This document shows positions 8,044 to 14,223 of a stretch of 30,229 bases of DNA, one piece after another (position 1 is the first letter of the stretch; the number at the start of each line of letters is the position of its first letter). The notes below the pieces were generated by a model. That model was not told the DNA's origin and did no database searches. It saw only the letters and a list, made by a program, of their open reading frames with translations. The stretch spans positions 1 to 30,229 of the forward strand of contig JAPMTY010000126.1 of the NCBI GenBank assembly GCA_026552835.1, read 5' to 3'. A program made the translations under genes and the position numbers. The DNA comes from Candidatus Methanoperedens sp. GTDB lineage: Archaea; Halobacteriota; Methanosarcinia; Methanosarcinales; Methanoperedenaceae.

Positions 8044-9306
8044 ATGGCTGAACTGAAAAGGACGCTCGGATTATTCGATGCCTTTGCAATCGGGATGGGC
8101 GCCATCATCGGATCGGGTATTTTTGTAGTCACAGGTGTGGCTGCGGGCCTGGCAGGTCCGGCGCTGCTGATATCTTTAATAATAGGCGCCATTATTTCAA
8201 CATTTACAGCGCTGAGTTTCGCAGAACTGGCAAAGTTCATTCCAAAAGAAGGGGGAGGCTATGAGTTTGCCCATGAACTGATATCGCCTTTTGTCGGTTT
8301 TATTTCCGGCTGGCTCTGGATATTATCCAATGTTGTTACCGGGGTGGTAGTAAGTCTCGGATTTGCCAGCTACCTGTCATTATTTATACCATTTCCTGTG
8401 AACGTGAATGTGATAGCAGCCCTGGCATGCCTTGGGGTTACCTTGATAAATGTTCTTGGGGCTCGCGATTCGAGTCTCATAAATGATATCCTTGTGATCC
8501 TGAAGCTTCTCATCCTGGCTTTTTTTGTGTTTTTTGGACTGGGCGCGGTAAAGTTTGAAAATTTTTCACCATTTATACCAAATGGCGGGATTGGCATCAT
8601 GCAGGGAGCGACTCTCATATTCTTTGCATATTCAGGGTTTGCGAGGATAACACTGGTAAGCGAGGAAGTAAGAGATCCAAAAAAGAATATCCCTCTTGCT
8701 ATTATTCTTGCACTGGGAATATCAACCGTTGTATATATGCTGGTCAGTTTCACGGCAATTGGTCTGGTGGGTTATAAATCGCTTGCTTCGTCGGGCTCGC
8801 CGCTTGCCGATGCCGCTTCATCGGTTGGCATGAATCTCACTTATTTTGTCTCGATAGGCGCACTTTTTGCCACTTTGAGCGTTCTTTTAACAACGCTACT
8901 GGGATTATCCCGCATTTCTTTTGCCATGGCAAGGGAACGTGACCTTCCGCAGTTGTTTACCAGACTCGATAAACACGCAACTCCATACTACACAGTATTG
9001 GTTTTCGGATTTACTATGGCAATCCTGTCCCTGTTCACAAACCTTTTACAGGCTATCGCGTTAGCCAATTTCGGCTCATTGCTGTATTATCTTATTACCA
9101 ATTACGCTGCGTTAAAACTGGAAGAGCGTGTGTATCCCCGCATAATTCCTGTGCTTGGAATAATAACATGTTTTGCTTTACTGCTTTTCCTTACAAAGGA
9201 AGCATGGATTATTGGTTGTATAGTTCTTCTGGCAGGCTCTGCATTTTATTATCTTATGAAGAAATGGCAAAAAACCAAAAAATTTAAACTATCGGGAGGG
9301 TCATGA
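8044..9306 (+). CDS. APC-family amino acid permease
   Basis: A 420-residue integral membrane protein that is expected to take up amino acids or amines in symport with a cation, by family. The first helix carries the hallmark broken-helix motif GAIIGSGIFV, followed by AALSFAELA-like residues (TALSFAELAKFIPKEGGGYEF), the conserved glycine-rich loop of APC permeases. About twelve hydrophobic segments fill the chain, a usual size for the family. The only good Shine-Dalgarno-like sequence (TTTGGAGAA) lies more than 20 nt upstream, so start usage is somewhat uncertain. The stop overlaps the start of the FAD oxidoreductase by 4 bp (ATGA). Import plus oxidation of the same amino acid or amine is the likely joint role; the substrate cannot be deduced. 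Confidence 0.93.
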   Translation: MAELKRTLGLFDAFAIGMGAIIGSGIFVVTGVAAGLAGPALLISLIIGAIISTFTALSFAELAKFIPKEGGGYEFAHELISPFVGFISGWLWILSNVVTGVVVSLGFASYLSLFIPFPVNVNVIAALACLGVTLINVLGARDSSLINDILVILKLLILAFFVFFGLGAVKFENFSPFIPNGGIGIMQGATLIFFAYSGFARITLVSEEVRDPKKNIPLAIILALGISTVVYMLVSFTAIGLVGYKSLASSGSPLADAASSVGMNLTYFVSIGALFATLSVLLTTLLGLSRISFAMARERDLPQLFTRLDKHATPYYTVLVFGFTMAILSLFTNLLQAIALANFGSLLYYLITNYAALKLEERVYPRIIPVLGIITCFALLLFLTKEAWIIGCIVLLAGSAFYYLMKKWQKTKKFKLSGGS

Positions 9307-10523
9307 ACTTTGACTACATCATAATTGGCGCCGGCGTCATAGGAAGCTCGACTGCCTATTATTTAAAAAAAGCTCTTCCTTCCTGTAAGATACTGCTCAT
9401 TGACAGGAATCACACGGCAGGTGCAGGGAATACTGCCAAAAGCGCGGCGCTTTACAGGAACTTTTTTTCATCACGGACAAACCGGATGCTGGCAGCAAGT
9501 TCCATAAAATATTACCTTGAGATCGGCGATAAGATCCAGCTTGACCCGATCGGTTATCTCTGGCTGTTTTCAAAAGAACAATGGGAAACATCCCGGAAAG
9601 GCATCCGGCAGCTTGACATGAAGAAGGATGAATTTGAAGTTCTTGACAGGGCAGGCATAATGAACATTCTCAGGATAAATCACCAGGCTAATAGTCCTTT
9701 CCCGGATTTCCATTCGGGAATTTACTGTCATTTATGCGGTTCCCTTTCGGCAATGGCGCTTGCCCGGCATTATACCTCTGAGTTCATATCTCTTGGAGGA
9801 GAGATCAGTTTCGACACGGATATCAAATCATTTATCCTGGCAGGAGAAGGTAGCTGCTATGCCCCATGGGATAACGTTCTTGCCAAATCAATAATAGACA
9901 AGAGCGGAAATACCTTTAATGCAACTAATTTTATTATAACCACCGGAGCATGGACACATGAACTGCTCGCCCCCGTCGGCATTGCTTCAGGCATACTTCC
10001 CAAGAAGCGTCAGCTTTTTGTCCTGGATATAAAAGATCCGGCCCAATTGTTCGCAGATATGAATCCGGTGAAAAAACCTGCCATCATCCTTCCGGCTGGA
10101 GGAGTATATATAAAACCCATACTGGATAAGAACATCCTGATCGTAGGTTGTGCCGATGACCTCGGCCAGCCCTTCATGATGTCGGATCCTGAACCTGACT
10201 CCCGATATTTTCATAATGCGATCGAGCCTGTTTTGAATCACTATTTCCCGAAGCTTGCTGATTATAAGTTATCCCTGAGATGGGCAGGATATTACGATTA
10301 TCACTGGCCTGATATGACTCCTGTCATTGAATCCGTTGCCAATATAACGTGGGTCGGCGGGACTTCAGGAAGCGGCATAATGAAAGCCGACGCTGTGGGC
10401 AGGATCGCAGCAGCAGGATTGCAGGGTCAAATAGAGGCGGTTCTGGCGGATGGGACGAGGTTTAAGGTTTCCAGGCTTTCATTGAGGGAGAGGGAAGTGG
10501 AGAAAGAAGAATTGGTTATTTGA
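9303..10523 (+). CDS. FAD-dependent amino acid/amine oxidase-type oxidoreductase (DAO family)
   Basis: A 406-residue flavoprotein of the DAO fold, the family of D-amino acid, glycine and sarcosine oxidases or dehydrogenases. The N-terminus has the dinucleotide-binding motif IIGAGVIGSSTAYYL followed by the acidic strand end LLIDRN and the TAGAGNTAKSAALYR stretch. The C-terminal FAD-contact region reads RWAGYYDYHWPDMTPVIE and then WVGGTSGSGIMKADAVGR, where the family has the GxSGxG flavin contact. There is no signal peptide. The gene overlaps the upstream permease by 4 bp, which strongly suggests a joint uptake-and-oxidation function. The exact substrate and electron acceptor are unknown. Family call is confident; enzyme name is not. 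Confidence 0.9.
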   Translation: MNFDYIIIGAGVIGSSTAYYLKKALPSCKILLIDRNHTAGAGNTAKSAALYRNFFSSRTNRMLAASSIKYYLEIGDKIQLDPIGYLWLFSKEQWETSRKGIRQLDMKKDEFEVLDRAGIMNILRINHQANSPFPDFHSGIYCHLCGSLSAMALARHYTSEFISLGGEISFDTDIKSFILAGEGSCYAPWDNVLAKSIIDKSGNTFNATNFIITTGAWTHELLAPVGIASGILPKKRQLFVLDIKDPAQLFADMNPVKKPAIILPAGGVYIKPILDKNILIVGCADDLGQPFMMSDPEPDSRYFHNAIEPVLNHYFPKLADYKLSLRWAGYYDYHWPDMTPVIESVANITWVGGTSGSGIMKADAVGRIAAAGLQGQIEAVLADGTRFKVSRLSLREREVEKEELVI

Positions 10524-10667
10524 ATATTAGTGTCGGGGCTGAAATTGTATCTATATCGGTACTAAGCGGGAACTCATGGTATATACAGAATTTAAGGATA
10601 GCAGCGATGATTAATTCAAATTTTATTACTTTCACAATGCCCTATCTAAGAGTATAAAAAGGGCAAA

Positions 10668-11177
10668 CGAAATAGAACGCGGATTGCGCGGATGACGCGG
10701 ATACCCGCAGATCGAATTATCCGGTGTCCATTAAAAGGAGATACTATGTTGTATTCAGAAATAACAGATAAAATAATCAATTCGTTTTACAAAGTCTATA
10801 ACATTCTGGGTTATGGCTTTTTGGAAAAAGTTTATGAAAATGCCCTGGTAATTGAATTAGAAAGTGCAGGTTTCCAGGTTTTGCAGCAGCAAAATATCAA
10901 AGTTTATTATGAAAATCAGGTAGTTGGAGATTATTTCGCAGATATTATTGTGAATGATTTGATAATTTTAGAAATAAAAGCGGCTGAAGGTTTGAGAGAC
11001 GAAAATAAGGCTCAATTGATCAATTATCTAAAAGCTACCAATAAGCAAATCGGGCTTTTGTTTAATTTTGGTAAAAAACCCGATTTCAAAAGAGCGATCT
11101 TTTCCAATGAAAGAAGGGAAATATCAGAAACCGAAGCCTCAAATCCGCGTGAATCCGCGTCATCAGCGTTCTATTCG
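10668..11177. mobile_element. GxxExxY gene enclosed by terminal inverted repeats
   Basis: The left end (10668-10712) reads CGAAATAGAAC followed by CGCGGAT at 10678, 10687 and 10696 and CGCAGAT at 10706. The right end, read on the other strand, has CGAATAGAAC (11168-11177) followed by CGCTGAT (11162-11168), CGCGGAT (11153-11159) and CGCGGAT (11143-11149). Units recur every 9-10 nt. The unit of about 510 bp encloses exactly one gene, and the right repeat encodes the last residues of its product. I see no recombinase, so it may move in trans or by an undescribed route. No clear target-site duplication is visible. Confidence 0.6.
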
Positions 11178-11186
11178 TCTAGATGA
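10746..11186 (+). CDS. GxxExxY protein (PD-(D/E)XK nuclease-like)
   Basis: A 146-residue protein. It shows the signature GFLEKVYENAL (GxxExxY) and then FADIIVNDLIILEIKA, which fits the D...ExK core of the PD-(D/E)XK nuclease superfamily, followed by QLINYLKAT and IGLLFNFG, all typical of the family. Function in the cell is not established. The ATG at 10746 is chosen because AAAAGGAG stands 5 nt before it; an earlier in-frame ATG at 10692 lies inside the left terminal repeat and lacks a ribosome site. The last 15 or so residues (SNPRESASSAFYSSR) are encoded by the right terminal repeat and probably are not part of the fold. The surrounding inverted repeats suggest a mobile or selfish unit. Confidence 0.88.
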   Translation: MLYSEITDKIINSFYKVYNILGYGFLEKVYENALVIELESAGFQVLQQQNIKVYYENQVVGDYFADIIVNDLIILEIKAAEGLRDENKAQLINYLKATNKQIGLLFNFGKKPDFKRAIFSNERREISETEASNPRESASSAFYSSR

Positions 11187-11189
11187 ATA

Positions 11190-11405
11190 CTATTTTCTAT
11201 AACCTGACAACCATGCCAATAACCCAGTCCTTTCGCTATCATGCTTTAACACATGCAGGAAAGAGGACGCAGATGCTAACTTAGGCGCTTGTCCTTTTAA
11301 GGGGAAGCGCGAAACGGTTGCGTTCGTCCGGCGTGTTTGTTTATTAGAAATGTAGAACAACTCAACAACGTCCCCATATAACCTTTTTTTCGAGTCGTTC
11401 TTCAA
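11190..11405 (-). other. Doubtful 71-codon ORF over a strong hairpin
   Basis: An open frame that could encode a 71-residue basic peptide. I doubt that it is a protein: there is no clear ribosome site, no domain, and the frame is crossed by a strong hairpin, GCGCTT(11285-11290)..CCTT(11293)/AAGG(11299)..AAGCGC(11305-11310). The stretch SRFPLKGQAPKLASAS looks to me like a peptide that appears in database translations of repeated DNA of this archaeal group; that is a recollection and not checked. It may be a multi-copy repeat or a structured RNA. It directly adjoins the GxxExxY unit. The remaining sequence to 11512 is AT-rich with no other feature I can support. Confidence 0.3.
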
Positions 11406-11512
11406 AAATATTTCCGTCGGCTTGTCTAATAAAAAATAATAAACTATTGATATCGGGATGGATTTTCAGAAATTAAAAATCCAAGAGGGTCAATAAGGTT
11501 TTTGGTTAGAAA

Positions 11513-12376
11513 TCAACTTAATTTTTCTAAGTATTCTCTAATATTTTCTATTTTTTTAACTTCAATTTCAAATCCATCTTGAATCTCATGAGTACTATAA
11601 AAATTAACTTTTATGCCTTGCCACAAATAGTAAATGCTGATAATATCACAAATTTCTTCAATTTCTTTTCTTTTGGCTTTTAAACCAAAAATAATGCCCT
11701 CCAAATCTTCTTTTCTATACTTTACAGTAAAACCTTTTTCTTGCCCAACTTCATCAAATATAACTTTTCTATGTTCTTTTTCATAATTCCATTCATGATG
11801 TTTTCTAAAATAAAAATTCACTAGTTTTTTATTTTCTTCTGGAGAAAATGTTAGCATATTTATTTTTTTTGGCTTTGGTTTATCGTAATCGACAGGAAAT
11901 AATATGGGTTTTGACATTGATTCTGGTATAAGAAATTCAAGTATATGATGATTTTTTACTTTTTGTGTCTTAAAACAAAGACATATTCCTTTATGGCTGT
12001 CAGCATAATGACTCCACATCAAAATACTTGAATTTGTCTCACTAAAAGTACAGATCTTAAAACGATTTTTAGCCCTATCCTTAAGTAATTTATCATTTGT
12101 GGTTGGATCCAATTCAAAAATTCCATTCCCCACTTCTATTATTATCTTATCTTTTATCCATTGATCAATATCTTTCTTATCGATATTACTTATTGATGCC
12201 CAATAATACCAATCTTTTATTGTACCTTTAAATTCTACTTCAATTTTACTATCAAATGGATCATTAAAGTCTTGGGGGTGATTGAAAAATAACTCATTAT
12301 TTATTAGACCATTTTTTGTATGATCATTAATTTTCCGATATTTAAATAATCTACCTTCAGTTTCCTCTTTTTCCAT
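11513..12376 (-). CDS. DUF2971 family protein
   Basis: A 287-residue protein of the DUF2971 family. The hallmark segments are visible in order: LFKYRKIND, LFFNHPQDFNDPFDS, FKICTFSET, ILMWSHYADSHKGICLCF, WNYEKEHRKVIF, and GIIFGLKAK. The molecular role is unestablished; members often sit in defence or mobile islands. I place the start at ATG 12376: an AATAAATATATT TATA-like box at 12399-12410 lies at the right distance for a leaderless transcript from there, whereas the TTG at 12394 would need an upstream leader. Base composition is much richer in A/T than the flanking metabolic genes, and the gene is next to repeats, so recent transfer is likely. Confidence 0.82.
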   Translation of the reverse strand: MEKEETEGRLFKYRKINDHTKNGLINNELFFNHPQDFNDPFDSKIEVEFKGTIKDWYYWASISNIDKKDIDQWIKDKIIIEVGNGIFELDPTTNDKLLKDRAKNRFKICTFSETNSSILMWSHYADSHKGICLCFKTQKVKNHHILEFLIPESMSKPILFPVDYDKPKPKKINMLTFSPEENKKLVNFYFRKHHEWNYEKEHRKVIFDEVGQEKGFTVKYRKEDLEGIIFGLKAKRKEIEEICDIISIYYLWQGIKVNFYSTHEIQDGFEIEVKKIENIREYLEKLS

Positions 12377-12506
12377 GATGAAACAATAATGCAAGTTGAA
12401 TATATTTATTTCTATTAGAGAAATAGCAAATTAGTAAATGTCAATTTTTGGTTAGATTCTTTTTTTTTTAGGATAAGTTTCAATTTACCAACACTATTTG
12501 AAACGC

Positions 12507-12971
12507 TCACCATTTCCTCTTAACAATCAGCGCCGCCATTATCCCCAAAATTGCAAATTGAACTTCAAAGGCAGGTGTTTTTGGCGCCGCTCCAGCCACT
12601 ACAATATTAACACGAAACTCCCGTGACGGTGCAGCACAGGGTGGCGACGCTTGGCGGCAGACAGGATCGCCAATTGCGGTCAATGTGGAACTTCCTTCCT
12701 TATGCGCCCGGTAAATGCCCTGGGCGCCCCTGACAACAAGGATATTCGTAACGCGGCTGACGATGCTCTGGTCGGCTATTGTGATGTTCCAATCATACCC
12801 TTCCCCTAATTCGAGCAGGAAAGTTTCATCGACCTGGAGTGTTATCGTCTGTCCATCGTCAGCAAGCGTGACGGTTTTACTTTCAGGCGTATTTGTTGGT
12901 GTCACACCTGCGCTTATCGAAACCAGAATAATCAATCCAAGTAGGATTGATTTAATTATTAAACCGTTCAA
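12507..12971 (-). CDS. Secreted chagasin-like (I42) protein with C-terminal anchor
   Basis: A 154-residue exported protein. Starting at TTG 12971 the chain opens with MNGLIIKSILLGLIILVSISAG, a clean signal peptide. The mature part (about 30-125) has LELGEGYDWNITI, IVSRV, GIYRAHKEGSSTLTAIGD and SREFRVNIVV, which resembles the chagasin/I42 cysteine-protease-inhibitor fold, with GEGYDW in place of the usual NPTTGY-type loop. Two cysteines (CRQASPPC) could form a disulfide. The tail TPAFEVQFAILGIMAALIVKRKW is hydrophobic then basic and looks like an archaeosortase-processed PGF-CTERM-type anchor with PAFE in place of PGFE. The start is supported by GAGGAG just upstream and a TTGA overlap with the stop of the preceding gene. 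Inhibitor activity is inferred. Confidence 0.7.
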   Translation of the reverse strand: MNGLIIKSILLGLIILVSISAGVTPTNTPESKTVTLADDGQTITLQVDETFLLELGEGYDWNITIADQSIVSRVTNILVVRGAQGIYRAHKEGSSTLTAIGDPVCRQASPPCAAPSREFRVNIVVAGAAPKTPAFEVQFAILGIMAALIVKRKW

Positions 12972-13360
12972 TATCTCCTCGGCCTGCACTTATCCAGCAT
13001 AATCACTTTCCTGGCAGTCTCTATATCATCTGTTTTGAGTCTCATTTTAAACCACCACTTGTTGCCGCCTTCTTCAAAGCTCCCCACAGCAACCATCCAG
13101 AATTCCCCATCGATAACAGCCAGCCCGTAATCCTCCCCGAACCATTCAGTCACACTCTCTATGATTTTATCTGTTTCTTCAAGGGGAATATCATAAAACG
13201 ATTTCTTATCTTCATACTTATCCAGGAACTTCTCTGTCCCCTCTTTCCAGGTCTCATCATAAAAATCATCCAGAAGGTCCAGATCCCTGATACATTTTAA
13301 CCCCATTTCAATTTTTTTTAACTTTTCGTGCGTTTTTTCAACGCCTTTACCTGAGTTCAT
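12968..13360 (-). CDS. Hypothetical acidic protein coupled to the chagasin-like gene
   Basis: A 130-residue soluble protein I do not recognise. It is acidic and rich in Lys/Glu/Asp, with an N-terminal helical half (EKTHEKLKKIEMGLKCIRD) and a C-terminal half that looks like alternating strands (YGLAVIDGEFWMVAVGSF, KWWFKMRL). No signal peptide, membrane segment or metal motif is evident. The ATG at 13360 is preferred over the GTG at 13372 because GGGGTGAT lies 7 nt before it. The stop overlaps the TTG start of the secreted chagasin-like gene, which indicates a two-gene operon with translational coupling. Confidence 0.65.
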   Translation of the reverse strand: MNSGKGVEKTHEKLKKIEMGLKCIRDLDLLDDFYDETWKEGTEKFLDKYEDKKSFYDIPLEETDKIIESVTEWFGEDYGLAVIDGEFWMVAVGSFEEGGNKWWFKMRLKTDDIETARKVIMLDKCRPRRY

Positions 13361-13560
13361 GTTTCTAATCACCCCGAATCACATTTAATAATATGTGACA
13401 ACAGGGGCATAAATCTATCGAAAACTGGTATCCTGCCAGGGCTGAATTGTAATATAATATCGAGATAATTATAGTTTTCCGCACAAAATAAAAAAACTTA
13501 ACCTATTGTTATGGATTCGGCGCAACCCAGCACACGCAAGAATTACTATTTTCCGCTTTT

Positions 13561-13957
13561 GAAAAAATTAGCCGCAGATGATGGCGCCCAGAGTCACGCC
13601 TCTGGAGGGCGTGTCCACGTCGACTGTCACGCCAGTCGATTGCGTGCACACTTATGCCAGCGTACTGGCATACGTGGACGAGCGTCCTCAAGGGGTGCAA
13701 CCCTTGACGTATGCCTGCGGGCATACGTGGGTGCGGAGTCGAGAACCCGCAGGGTTTCGGCACGATAAACGCAGATTAAATGCTACGGTTTTTAAAAAAT
13801 AATAACACCAAAACCATATTCTCCCACGCGGCGAATTGTTCCCAAAGCAAAACACATATGGGGAACTTAAATACAGGAATAACTTTAAATCCAAAAGAAC
13901 CGATAAGATGCGCTGGATTTGATACTAAAAATCCGCGTTTATCTGCGGTTCGTTTTC
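13561..13957. repeat. Repeat-arm element with split left arm
   Basis: The right arm, 13931-13957, read on the minus strand is GAAAACGAACCGCAGAT followed by AAACGCGGAT. The left arm reads GAAAAAATTAGCCGCAGAT at 13561-13579, then continues as AAACGCAGAT only at 13767-13776. The two halves are separated by the hairpin cluster. Rejoined, the left arm matches the right arm, including the 10-nt unit spacing. The enclosed 13777-13930 stretch is AT-rich and has no gene I can support. The arms resemble the ends of the GxxExxY unit, so this may be a gene-less or decayed relative. Confidence 0.55.
13580..13766. other. Cluster of perfect hairpins inserted in a repeat arm
   Basis: In 187 bp lie: CCAGAG(13588)/CTCTGG(13600-13605); TCGACTG(13620)/CAGTCGA(13633-13639); TATGCCAG(13653)/CTGGCATA(13665-13672); TCAAGGG(13688)/CCCTTGA(13701-13707); ACGTATGCC(13707)/GGCATACGT(13720-13728); AACCC(13744)/GGGTT(13752-13756). 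An outer stem GTCCACG(13613-13619)/CGTGGAC(13673-13679) encloses the second and third, forming a three-way junction. The first two loops are the same hexamer, TCACGC. It is clearly richer in G/C than its surroundings. GAT at 13577-13579 and 13764-13766 could be a 3-bp target duplication. Open frames across it are artefacts of composition. Confidence 0.7.
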
Positions 13958-14094
13958 TTTATCAACAGAATCTTTTTCTAGAGTTACCAATGGATTTTCT
14001 CAATTTATCTCGGTTATTTGTTGCTAATTGCCAGTCAACGAGACATTAGGGAGTGTAAAATTTTTGTTATTACAACTTACTAAATCGTAAATAT

Positions 14095-14150
14095 GCTATC
14101 ATAAATCGCGTTCATCTACGGTTTTTTATTTTCCAATCATTTATGATAGC
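14095..14150. repeat. 12-bp perfect inverted repeat around a repeat-arm relic
   Basis: GCTATCATAAAT (14095-14106) and ATTTATGATAGC (14139-14150) are perfect complements. The 32 nt between them contain CGCGTTCATCTACGG, a degenerate copy of the repeat arm found at 13931-13957. It lies 75 bp before the proton ATPase start, in the promoter-proximal region. It could be the footprint of an element or an operator for the ATPase. Apart from this and the two entries before it, the 13361-14223 gap holds no gene I can support. Confidence 0.5.
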
Positions 14151-14223
14151 CCCCAACACCAAACTTTCCCTGATTTGCCCGAAAACTATTAATCGTTTTA
14201 ATTAGTTTATTGTATTGGGAGTT

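Noticed and set aside
10692..10745. Longer N-terminus for the GxxExxY protein
   Set aside because: The extra 18 codons are encoded by the left terminal repeat and lack a ribosome site, while ATG 10746 has a strong one.
13580..13766. CRISPR array or tRNA cluster
   Set aside because: The hairpins differ in sequence and there are no regular repeats with spacers; no tRNA T-arm or anticodon pattern is found.
13509..13802. Three overlapping open frames on both strands over the hairpin cluster
   Set aside because: They arise from GC-rich palindromes, have no ribosome sites and give low-complexity, Arg/His/Cys-rich peptides without a domain.
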